From JBGOUJ01 sp041477005 (lineage in GTDB: Bacteria > Acidobacteriota > Terriglobia > Bryobacterales > JACQDG01): a DNA stretch of 12,566 nucleotides. Position 1 is the first letter of the stretch. The number at the start of each line of letters is the position of its first letter. Below, piece by piece: positions 1 through 6,304 of the stretch. A program made the translations under genes and the position numbers. The notes beneath the pieces are model-generated. The model was not told the DNA's origin and searched no databases. It saw only the letters and a program-made list of their open reading frames with translations. Location: NCBI GenBank assembly GCA_041477005.1, contig JBGOUJ010000167.1:1-12566 (forward strand), read 5' to 3'.

Positions 1-573
1 AAGAACCAACAATTGGAGGTGATGAACCACCGCCTGCGCCGGCTCTCCCGCCTGGACGTGCTCATGCAACTCGGCAACCGGCTCGCCTTCGACGAACGGA
101 TCACGGAATTCCATCAGAACGCCGCGCGCTACGGCCGCAAGTACGGCGTGGTGATGTGCGACGTGGACAACTTCAAGGCCTACAACGACCAGTACGGGCA
201 CTTGGCCGGGGACGAGGTCCTGCGGCGCGTCGCCGGCGCCATAAAGAAGTCCCTGCGCAGCTCCGACAGCGCGTTTCGGTACGGCGGCGAGGAGATCGTG
301 GTCTTGCTGCCGGAGCAATCGGCCCCGGAGTCGTTGCGCACGGCCGAGCGTCTCAGGGCGTCCGTTGAGGGGCTGGGAGTTTCGCGGGCGGACGGCTCGC
401 CCGCGGGCTGCGTCACCATCACTTGCGGCGTGTCGGCCTGCCCGCTCGATGGTGACCCGCCGCTTGACTGGGAAACCGTCATCGAGTGGGCGGACCAAGC
501 CCTTTACCGGGCCAAGGCCCTGGGCCGGAATCGGGTCGAGCTGGCCGAGGTCTCGGTCCAGACGCCCGCCTAG
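1..573 (+). CDS. Diguanylate cyclase (GGDEF domain), 5' end missing
   Basis: This gene makes the bacterial second messenger cyclic di-GMP from two GTP molecules. The frame is open from base 1 (KNQQLEV...), so the true start and any sensor domain lie upstream; the TTG at 13 and ATG at 22 are probably internal. Numbering from the TTG at 13, the domain opens with a linker ending in LMQLGNRLAFDE (18-28), a variant of the usual LTGLxNRRxF. The metal-binding segment CDVDNFKAYND (49-59) follows, then the active-site signature GGEEI (91-95), an accepted variant of GGDEF. An intact inhibitory I-site RSSD (82-85) lies five residues before the signature, and ADQALYRAKALGRN (160-173) is the usual closing helix. 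The domain looks catalytically competent and open to product inhibition. It converges with the glycosidase gene at 902-3694, and nothing suggests they are co-regulated. The family call is firm; the input signal cannot be told from this fragment. Confidence 0.93.
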   Translation, partial: KNQQLEVMNHRLRRLSRLDVLMQLGNRLAFDERITEFHQNAARYGRKYGVVMCDVDNFKAYNDQYGHLAGDEVLRRVAGAIKKSLRSSDSAFRYGGEEIVVLLPEQSAPESLRTAERLRASVEGLGVSRADGSPAGCVTITCGVSACPLDGDPPLDWETVIEWADQALYRAKALGRNRVELAEVSVQTPA

Positions 574-622
574 ACTGGCTAGACTGGCTTACCCACAGAT
601 TTCGAATACCGTTGTAATACAC

Positions 623-651
623 TTGCATTGCGTCACGGCGTGTGGTAAATT
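623..651 (+). promoter_or_regulatory. Candidate sigma-70 promoter facing the repeat region
   Basis: TTGCAT (623-628) and TAAATT (646-651) are separated by exactly 17 bp, and a TGG triplet directly before the second hexamer gives an extended -10. The matches to consensus are only 3/6 and 4/6, but spacing and local AT content are good for this GC-rich sequence. Transcription would begin near 658 and run through both palindromes into a stretch with no gene on this strand, so any product would be a non-coding RNA. The expected rate of such chance matches in AT-rich intergenic DNA is not small. Confidence 0.35.
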
Positions 652-663
652 GTAGGCCTCGTC

Positions 664-711
664 GGCCGGATAGCCCGATCAAGCGAAAAGCGCTTCCAGC
701 GCCTGCCGGCC
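664..711. repeat. Imperfect palindromic repeat, copy 1
   Basis: This 48-bp element has GGCCGG (664-669) and CCGGCC (706-711) as outer arms and a nested hairpin AAGCG-AAAAG-CGCTT (681-695). It shares the stretch GGCCGGATAGCCCGATC at its left end and CGCCTGCCGGCC at its right end with the copy at 756-811. The architecture resembles REP-like elements, but no associated transposase gene is in the window. Confidence 0.75.
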
Positions 712-755
712 CCGCCGCGGACGTAGCTCTCAAGTAGACGTCCCCCCGGCGAGAG

Positions 756-811
756 AGCTAGGCCGGATAGCCCGATCAGCGAACAGCGTTCCCACGCCTG
801 CCGGCCTAGCT
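756..811. repeat. Imperfect palindromic repeat, copy 2, with 11-bp perfect arms
   Basis: The core (761-806) is a 46-bp relative of the element at 664-711, and its palindrome extends outward to perfect 11-bp arms AGCTAGGCCGG (756-766) and CCGGCCTAGCT (801-811). Inside is a perfect GAAC-AGC-GTTC hairpin (781-791) where copy 1 has AAGCG-AAAAG-CGCTT. The inner sequence has drifted, yet an inner stem is still possible. The strong symmetry means both strands could fold. Confidence 0.75.
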
Positions 812-839
812 TTCACGGCGGCGCCACCGCCCCAGCTAG
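806..839. repeat. Inverted repeat downstream of palindrome copy 2
   Basis: CTAGCT (806-811) pairs with AGCTAG (834-839), and GGCGG (817-821) pairs with CCGCC (827-831) inside it around a CGCCA loop. The left arm is part of the right arm of the palindrome at 756-811, so the two hairpins cannot form together. No T-run follows, so a terminator role is only a possibility. Confidence 0.55.
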
Positions 840-901
840 CATATCCTTGCCCCGCAACCTATTGAACGCACGCCGCTTGGCTGCAGGTCAGGTTCCCTCC
901 T

Positions 902-3694
902 CTATCTGTGAGCCGTCCCCGTCAGCCGGATAGGACCGAGCAAGCCCGCCGGCTCGGGTTGAACTTTGTCCATGTCTTGCGGCTCGAACCGTACGCCGTA
1001 CCGCAGGTTCAGAAGCCGGTAGTCGGGCAGGCGCCGGCCGGCCATGTGGTTGATGGCGAGATTCGCCACTACAATCCGGATGTGGTTCTCCCCGCGCTTG
1101 AGTAACCCCGTCACATCGACGGAATAGGGCGGGCGCCACACCGCTCCCGCCCGGCGATCGTTCACGAAGACCACGGCTGCCTCGCGAACCGGGGCATCGA
1201 GCCAAGCCTGCATCCCGTTCCTGGCCGGCGTTTTTCGAACGGGTCTGGCATCGCCCAAATCCAGCTTCACCCCGAGCCCGGCCTGAAGCAGGCCCTCCGG
1301 TACGGTCACATCCTTTTCATAAGTCGCGAGCCCGGAATAATAACGAGTCTCTTCTCGCTCCGTCCACGACCGCAGGCGTTCCATCAGGACCGGCTTCCCG
1401 TTCTCCCCGAAGGTGACCATCCAGCCGGTGCTGATGTCGAGAGCCGCCGGCGCCGCGACCGGGCGACGAACCGCCGGCAGCGAGGGCGCGCCTTTCGAAA
1501 ACACCAGGACCAGAGAACCGTACGGCTCCAGTTCGAGAGCCAGAGTAGTAGCGCCCGGGCTTCGCGTCACGATCTCCGCCGGCAGCGCTCGCCCCGTCAC
1601 CGGATCCCACCATGCCGCCTCCATTCCTTCCACCCGAAACGTTGCTTTCCCGCTTTGGCGCGTGTTGGCGGTGTTGGCCAGGAAATAGATCTCGGCAAAC
1701 CCCATGCTTCGGTGAACGAAGCCCACTTCCGGAGCGGGCGGCGAGAGCGCCACGTCCGGGCGTAGAAGACCGGCCAGCCGGCTCCCGAGCTGGCTGTTTT
1801 CCTCCTTCACAAAATGCGCCGGGGCGGAGGGGCCTTCGAACAAGCGCCGGGAGGTCTCGCGAATCCGGCTCTGTTCCGCTTCCGTAGCCCTGAACCCCGG
1901 CGCCCGTCCAGGCAGCCGGCGGGTGGCCACCAGAATTCCGCCGCCGCGCGCGAATTCCTCCAGCTTGCCAAGGGTGCCCACCGGGATGCTTTCCACACCC
2001 GGCAGGACCACGATCCGATAGCGGTTCGGCCCCAGAGCGAGCGCACCTTTCTCGACTCGGCCGGCCTGCGCCAGAGCGCCATCGTCAAAGAAATCAAGGT
2101 TGTAGCCGGCTTCGAGTATCCGTGCCACCACGTCGGGTCCCACCCGCCGGCCGAGGGTCTCGAGAAGGTTCACGCGGCCGGGGGAAAAGTGCGCCCAGGC
2201 GTCGCTTTCGGGCAAATAGACCGCCACGTCGTTCGCCGGTTTCCCTTGCCGCAGCAGGAAGCTGATCCGCTGCAAGTAGAGCGCGAGGTCCGGCATCACG
2301 ATCCACCACGGGTTGTTCTCGTTGAAAACGCCGGCCGCGTAAAACCGCCAGCCCGGATACTCGACGCCCGGCGCCGTGTAGGGCCAGCCGTGGCCGATCA
2401 GTTGGTTGATTCCTTGCAGGAAGTGGAGATCGGCCTCGGCCTTGACGTCCAGAGGCGTGGCCCGGAAAACCGGGGAGTGCAGCCACGTCCAGGTTTCCGA
2501 GGAAGTGATCGGACGGCCGTACAAATGGCTGGCCGAGGACGCCCATCGCGACGCCCGCAGCATCTTCCATTGCGAGCCCTCGCCCTCGGGCAGATCGGCC
2601 AGCGCGTAACTTGACAGCGCCGCGGGCGGAATCCCGTAGCCTTGCACGCGCAACAGGGTCCGATTCCGCTGGGACCATTCCCGCAGGGGCGTCAGGAAGC
2701 GCTCGTCAGACAATTCCGTCAGGGTCTTTCCCCAGTCGTGCCGGATGGCCGCCGTCTGCGGTCCCAGGTCGGTGACCAGCGCCGGCAAATGGGGCTCGAG
2801 GTCATAGCCCCGGCGTTTGCGGAATTCCTCCAGGAAATCGCCCGTCCAGTCGGAGCCATACACTTCCAGGCTGTCGCAGAAAACGGCATAGGGAGGATGG
2901 GGGCCGAATGCCTGCATCAGCCGGTCCCCGGCGATTTTCAAATGGTTCTCAATGGCGGCCCGGTCGTAGTGGTCGAGCACGAAGCCCTCGGCTCCAAGGG
3001 CCGGACGCTTCACCATCATGCCCGTGCGGCTCGAAATAAAGAACCAGACTTCCTGCGGTTCCTCCGCTTCGGTCGGGAGCCAGACAACTCCATCCTTTAT
3101 CTCCGCCTTAAGCTCCCGCATCCCAGCCGACGGCTTTGCCCCACTTGGCGCCGGGTCGGCAAAGACGGCGAGCAGTTTCTCCCCCTCGGTGATATAGGGC
3201 ACGGAGACGCGGTGGGAATGGCGCGCTACCGGAACCCGCTCCCAGCGCAGCTTTCCGGCCGCTTGGCTGATCGGGACATGTGGCCCGCCGTAGGGCCAGC
3301 CGCTGCCCAGCGTCAGATCCATCCGCAGCCCTAATTCCCGCGCTTTTTCTGACGTGAACCGCAGGGCGTCCAGGAACTCCTCGGAGAGATAGGGGAGATT
3401 CCGAATGCCCGCCTTCTCGTCATCGAGGGCCAGCGGATAGACGGGCTGCACCTCGAAGCCCCCGATGCCGCCTTGCTTCATCAGCCGCATCTCGCGCTCG
3501 AGCTCCGGTTTCGTCACCGCCGGCCCGAACCACCACCAGCGCATCAGGATGCGAGCCTCATCCGGCGGCCGCTCGAAGGACCGATAGAGCTCAGCCACAC
3601 TGGCCGGCTCCGCGGCCGCCCCGATCGCAACACCGGCGAAGACAAACAGGAGGGCGGCAAGACCGACCCAATGCCGATTGGAAGCCCCTGTCAT
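902..3694 (-). CDS. Secreted GH106-like glycoside hydrolase (probable alpha-L-rhamnosidase)
   Basis: The 930-residue protein begins with a Sec-type signal peptide: an arginine-containing start, a hydrophobic core around WVGLAALLFVFAGVAIG (9-25), and likely cleavage near AAA-EP (28-29). The catalytic part opens with RWWWFGPAVTKPELEREM (52-69) and GGIGGFEVQPVYPL (75-88), the pattern of GH106 proteins, whose known members are calcium-dependent inverting alpha-L-rhamnosidases. Candidate catalytic acids lie in FCDSLEVYGSDWT (272-284, Glu277) and TSSETWTW (397-404, Glu400); these assignments are by motif only. HFLQGINQLIGHGWPY (424-439) is a further conserved segment. Residues of about 770-925 form a GH2-type sugar-binding jelly roll (VFVNDRRAGAVWRPPYSVDV, then GPIRL at the end). 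The start at 3694 is chosen because it gives a complete signal peptide; no Shine-Dalgarno precedes it. The gene faces away from the rhamnose cluster, but its likely substrate is the same sugar. Family call good, exact specificity uncertain. Confidence 0.85.
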   Translation of the reverse strand: MTGASNRHWVGLAALLFVFAGVAIGAAAEPASVAELYRSFERPPDEARILMRWWWFGPAVTKPELEREMRLMKQGGIGGFEVQPVYPLALDDEKAGIRNLPYLSEEFLDALRFTSEKARELGLRMDLTLGSGWPYGGPHVPISQAAGKLRWERVPVARHSHRVSVPYITEGEKLLAVFADPAPSGAKPSAGMRELKAEIKDGVVWLPTEAEEPQEVWFFISSRTGMMVKRPALGAEGFVLDHYDRAAIENHLKIAGDRLMQAFGPHPPYAVFCDSLEVYGSDWTGDFLEEFRKRRGYDLEPHLPALVTDLGPQTAAIRHDWGKTLTELSDERFLTPLREWSQRNRTLLRVQGYGIPPAALSSYALADLPEGEGSQWKMLRASRWASSASHLYGRPITSSETWTWLHSPVFRATPLDVKAEADLHFLQGINQLIGHGWPYTAPGVEYPGWRFYAAGVFNENNPWWIVMPDLALYLQRISFLLRQGKPANDVAVYLPESDAWAHFSPGRVNLLETLGRRVGPDVVARILEAGYNLDFFDDGALAQAGRVEKGALALGPNRYRIVVLPGVESIPVGTLGKLEEFARGGGILVATRRLPGRAPGFRATEAEQSRIRETSRRLFEGPSAPAHFVKEENSQLGSRLAGLLRPDVALSPPAPEVGFVHRSMGFAEIYFLANTANTRQSGKATFRVEGMEAAWWDPVTGRALPAEIVTRSPGATTLALELEPYGSLVLVFSKGAPSLPAVRRPVAAPAALDISTGWMVTFGENGKPVLMERLRSWTEREETRYYSGLATYEKDVTVPEGLLQAGLGVKLDLGDARPVRKTPARNGMQAWLDAPVREAAVVFVNDRRAGAVWRPPYSVDVTGLLKRGENHIRIVVANLAINHMAGRRLPDYRLLNLRYGVRFEPQDMDKVQPEPAGLLGPIRLTGTAHR

Positions 3695-3703
3695 ACGGGC
3701 TGG

Positions 3704-3712
3704 AGTGTATCA
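3704..3712 (-). promoter_or_regulatory. Extended -10 element just upstream of the GH106-like gene
   Basis: Read on the minus strand the bases are TGATACACT, a TGn extended -10 with TACACT matching 4/6 of TATAAT. No good -35 is visible. Only nine bases separate it from the ATG at 3694, so a transcript starting six or seven bases further on would be nearly leaderless, in keeping with the lack of a ribosome-binding site. The assignment is tentative. Confidence 0.3.
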
Positions 3713-3839
3713 CGAGCGAACAGCAGGAAGGACGCCGCGGGTCCGGCGGGCGATCGAGCAAGCGGCAAGCTCGTCAGCATCTTCGAGCCAGGCAGGAAGG
3801 TCATTCGCGAGCAAGCCGGAACTGCGAGAAGCTCCTCGG

Positions 3840-4460
3840 CTAAGTGTTCTTCACCACCACGCTCTCGATCACATTGGCCACGTCCTCACACATGTCGCTC
3901 GCCGACTCCAGGATTTCGTAGATTTCCTTAAGCTTTATTAGCTGGATAGCATTGGTCTCGGTTTCGAACAACTCACCAATGCCCTCGCGGTTGACGCGGT
4001 CCGCTTCGTTTTCCAGCCGATTGATCTCGATCAGATGCTCCTTGACAGGTTCCTCCCGCGCCATGGCTGTGACGGCTTTCACAATTGCCAGGCAACAGGC
4101 TTCCACGATCTGGGCCAGGGCCGCCATCTCCGGAGGTAAACTCCTCACCTTATACAGCACTAAACGCTCAATGGCGGCGTCGATCATGTCCAGGACGTCG
4201 TCGAGATGCGAGGCGAGGCGATGTATATCTTCCGGATCGATCGGGGTCAGAAAGGTCTTATCCAGACGGGTCATGATTTCGTGCGTGACCGCATCGCCCT
4301 TGTGCTCCACCTCGTGGATCTTGGCCGCGTAGGAACCGAGATCCGCAGGGTCGCCCATAACCGCCGCCGTGAGCAATCTGGCCGCCTCGGCGGTGTATTG
4401 CGCCTGCTGCTCAAACAGGAGGAAGAACCTTTGCTCCTTGGGGAGAACATTGAGCTTCAT
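3840..4460 (-). CDS. DUF47 / PhoU-like helical protein
   Basis: This 206-residue protein matches the DUF47 family (PhoU-related, historically 'putative phosphate transport regulator') in length and sequence. It is all-helical and acidic, with repeated metal-binding E/DxxxD patterns: HEVEHKGDAVTHE (49-61), HLDDVLDMID (85-94), NRLENEADRVNRE (147-159) and LESASDMCEDVANVIE (184-199). Such proteins usually sit beside a Pit-type phosphate permease gene and are thought to modulate it in the cytoplasm; no permease is adjacent here. The open frame extends 60 codons further upstream, but the ATG at 4460 is the family start and has a good ribosome-binding site (GGAG five bases upstream). That site is inside a perfect 14-bp palindrome. 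The gene lies 228 bp downstream of the decarboxylase and 145 bp upstream of the glycosidase on the same strand, spacings that favour its own promoter. Confidence 0.88.
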   Translation of the reverse strand: MKLNVLPKEQRFFLLFEQQAQYTAEAARLLTAAVMGDPADLGSYAAKIHEVEHKGDAVTHEIMTRLDKTFLTPIDPEDIHRLASHLDDVLDMIDAAIERLVLYKVRSLPPEMAALAQIVEACCLAIVKAVTAMAREEPVKEHLIEINRLENEADRVNREGIGELFETETNAIQLIKLKEIYEILESASDMCEDVANVIESVVVKNT

Positions 4461-4465
4461 AAGTG

Positions 4466-4479
4466 CTCCGGCGCCGGAG
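4466..4479 (-). promoter_or_regulatory. 14-bp perfect palindrome covering the DUF47 ribosome-binding site
   Basis: CTCCGGCGCCGGAG is fully self-complementary, and on the minus strand its last four bases are the GGAG that serves the ATG at 4460. It could be a protein-binding operator or an RNA stem hiding the ribosome-binding site, though as RNA the arms have no loop and would fold only with the central pairs open. The palindrome is certain; its function is inferred. Confidence 0.45.
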
Positions 4480-4523
4480 AAACATCTTCCCAAAAGCAGC
4501 CAGCAAAAGGCAATCTCCCCGGC

Positions 4524-4549
4524 GGACCTGCGCGGACCTGCAGACCTGC
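4524..4549. repeat. Short direct repeats of GACCTGC upstream of DUF47 gene
   Basis: GGACCTGC occurs at 4524-4531 and 4534-4541, and AGACCTGC at 4542-4549, giving three near-identical units in 26 bp within the 228-bp gap 4461-4688. They lie about 65-90 bp upstream of the DUF47 start on the minus strand, where an activator or repressor site could be. They may equally be a small slippage product. The rest of this gap shows no convincing promoter. Confidence 0.4.
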
Positions 4550-4688
4550 GCCCGGTGAACCGCACCGAGGAACGGGATGGGGCCCCGCCGCATGGGGCAT
4601 CCGGTCGCGTGTGATCCGGAGTACCAACACGGCAGACCAAGGCCCGCGCCGCAGATTCGGGCTTCTGACCTGGAACAGGCCTCGGGAA

Positions 4689-6167
4689 CTACTGTTTATC
4701 CGTTTGGCTCAAGCGCCCGCCCGCGCGGAGAACTGTAGCCACCAGTCCCTCTATGTCCTGTTCCGAGGTTCCATAGTGCAGTATGCAGGCGCGCAGCGCG
4801 AACTTTCCTCGAAGATCGGTGCCGCTCAAGAACGCTTCGCCTTCTGATTGGATGGTTTCCATGATCTTTCTGTTCAGCGCATTCAATTCCTCTTCGCCTT
4901 GGCGCCGGCCGAGGGGTATGTACCGGAAGCACACGATGGATAATTCCACAGGCGCCAGCCTCTCCAGCTCGGGAGCTGCATCAATCCGCGACGCCAGCAC
5001 CCTTGCCAGCCGGTTATGGCCACAAACGATGCTCCGAATGCCCGAAGTCCCCGCGTGCTGCAGCGTCGCCCACAGCTTCAACGCCCGGAAACCGCGGGAC
5101 TGCTGAAACCCGTATTCGGAGTACCACGGCAGGCCCCCGAAGCCTTTGCCCTCCTCCGTCCGAAGATAGCTGGGCACCAGGCTGAAGGTATCCCGCAGCA
5201 GATCTCCGTCCCGCAACAGGACGCATCCGCACTCCACCGGAACAGACAGCCACTTGTGTGGGTCTAGCGCGACCGAGTGCGCGCGCTCCATCCCCCTGTA
5301 TCGGGCGGCAATGTCCGGATCGACAACACCGATCGCTCCGTACGCCCCGTCTACGTGCAGCCACAGACCCTTCTCTTCGCAGAGATCCGCCAACTGCTCC
5401 AATGGATCGATGGCTCCGCAATTCACACTCCCGGCGTTGCCGGCGACGCAAAACGGGACCCGGCCCTCGGCAACGTCGCGCTCGATCGCCTCCCGCAATC
5501 TGGAAACATCGATGTGAAATTGCTCGTCCACCGGGATCGTGCGGACCCCCTGCTCCCCCAGACCAAGCAGATCCGCTGCTTTGCGCAGACAGCTATGGCC
5601 TTCCGACGAAAGATACATCACCAGCGCTTTTCTCCCGCCCTGCAGGCCGTCGGTACGATCGTTCCATCCGTTTTGCCGTGCCGCCCAGTGACGCGCCGCC
5701 GCCAGGGAGGTGAGAGACGCCATCGAGCCGCCGCTCACCAGCAGCCCCATGCTGCCGTCCGTCGGGTACCCCACAAGCTCCATCAGCCATCGGACCACGC
5801 AGCGCTCGAGGTAGATGGCTGCATGATCCCCGCCGGCGCAGCTCGCGTTCAAGGCGGCGGCCAACAGCTCCGTAATCACCGCGATCATCGCCGGAGGAGA
5901 GTTGACCCAGCCGAAGAATCGAGGGTGGCCATTCCCCATGGGGTGGCTGAGGATGGCCCTTTTGGTGAATTCGAGAATCTCGGTGGCGGAGACGCCGCGC
6001 TCGGGAAGAGCCTGGGCAAGGATGGTCTCTCGCTCCACCGGCGTCATTGGCTGGAACACAGGACGGGACGCGATCGTCGCCAGATGCCCGGCAGCAAGAT
6101 CCACCGCCTGATAGCCGATCCGACGGAACTCTTCTGTGTCCATCTGCAGTGGTGTGTCGTCATTCAT
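4689..6167 (-). CDS. Group II PLP-dependent amino-acid decarboxylase
   Basis: This 492-residue cytoplasmic enzyme belongs to the aromatic-L-amino-acid decarboxylase / group II family (Pfam pyridoxal-dependent decarboxylase), which removes CO2 from amino acids to give amines. Visible signatures are SHPMGNGHPRFFGWVNSP (74-91) at the substrate side, LVSGGSMASLTSLAAAR (143-159) for the cofactor phosphate, His191 in SSEGHSCLRKA (the residue that stacks on the PLP ring), HVDGAYG (271-277, Asp273 binding the pyridine nitrogen) and LDPHKWLSVP (301-310) with Lys305 as the Schiff-base lysine. Length is normal for the family. The ATG at 6167 is supported by AAAGGA (minus strand, 6184-6179) with an 11-base spacer. 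It is transcribed away from the rhamnose isomerase gene. Substrate cannot be read from sequence; an aromatic amino acid is the default guess. No partner antiporter or polyamine gene is nearby. Confidence 0.93.
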   Translation of the reverse strand: MNDDTPLQMDTEEFRRIGYQAVDLAAGHLATIASRPVFQPMTPVERETILAQALPERGVSATEILEFTKRAILSHPMGNGHPRFFGWVNSPPAMIAVITELLAAALNASCAGGDHAAIYLERCVVRWLMELVGYPTDGSMGLLVSGGSMASLTSLAAARHWAARQNGWNDRTDGLQGGRKALVMYLSSEGHSCLRKAADLLGLGEQGVRTIPVDEQFHIDVSRLREAIERDVAEGRVPFCVAGNAGSVNCGAIDPLEQLADLCEEKGLWLHVDGAYGAIGVVDPDIAARYRGMERAHSVALDPHKWLSVPVECGCVLLRDGDLLRDTFSLVPSYLRTEEGKGFGGLPWYSEYGFQQSRGFRALKLWATLQHAGTSGIRSIVCGHNRLARVLASRIDAAPELERLAPVELSIVCFRYIPLGRRQGEEELNALNRKIMETIQSEGEAFLSGTDLRGKFALRACILHYGTSEQDIEGLVATVLRAGGRLSQTDKQ

Positions 6168-6304
6168 CGCAAATAGGGTCCTTTCTTCCGGCTGAGCCGG
6201 CTGTGCCTGACCGGGTGGCGGCCGAGACGTCGATCGCCTCTAAAGATGTTACCCTTTCCCTTGAATTCCCCGGACGCCGCCGGGTACGGCCGGGCCACAA
6301 CGCC
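6168..6304. promoter_or_regulatory. Divergent intergenic region between decarboxylase and rhamnose isomerase
   Basis: This 137-bp gap must contain the starts of two opposite transcripts. Visible features are the decarboxylase ribosome-binding site, a small hairpin CCGGC-TGA-GCCGG (6188-6200), a GACGTCGATCG run joining two short palindromes (about 6226-6236) and a relatively AT-rich core (about 6240-6270). No convincing -35/-10 pair or sugar-repressor operator could be identified on either strand. Confidence 0.45.

Larger units (their letters stand above)
574..901. other. Convergent intergenic region, 328 bp, structured, no protein gene
   Basis: The gap separates two genes that both end here. 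I see no credible protein gene: the short open frames crossing it have no ribosome-binding site and run over palindromic repeats. It starts with a 9-bp tandem duplication (AGACTGGCT at 572-580 and 581-589), followed by a relatively AT-rich stretch (about 594-655) with a promoter-like pair. Next come two copies of an imperfect palindrome (664-711 and 756-811) and a further hairpin (806-839). Positions 840-901 hold nothing I recognise. No hairpin is followed by a clear T-run on either strand, so a classical intrinsic terminator is not evident, although the stems could still act as a two-way terminator or protect transcript ends. Confidence 0.7.

Noticed and set aside
925..953. Third copy of the GGCCGGATAG palindrome
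   Set aside because: GCCGGATAG and a closing GCCGGC resemble the elements at 664 and 756, but this stretch encodes the conserved C-terminal GPIRL segment of the glycosidase and lacks the middle and right-hand parts, so chance similarity is more likely.
1170..1270. A 17-residue insertion flanked by PVR repeats in the GH106-like protein (DARPVR ... LDAPVR)
   Set aside because: The flanking similarity is short, and as far as I recall an NGMQAWLDAPVREAAVV-like segment is common in relatives, so it is probably a normal part of the sugar-binding domain.
1814..2614. Long plus-strand open frame opposite the GH106-like gene (266 codons)
   Set aside because: It is antisense to a well-supported gene, has no recognisable domain and is typical of the spurious frames found in GC-rich DNA. 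The long minus-strand frames opposite rhaI, the GH78 gene and the ATPase gene were rejected for the same reason.
3695..3839. Small gene between the DUF47 and glycosidase genes
   Set aside because: Open frames here have no ribosome-binding site and run into the antisense of DUF47; the 145-bp gap is better read as a promoter region.
4461..4640. 60-codon N-terminal extension of the DUF47 protein
   Set aside because: The extra part is Arg/Pro/Gly-rich and unlike the family, while the ATG at 4460 has a good ribosome-binding site and gives the standard length.
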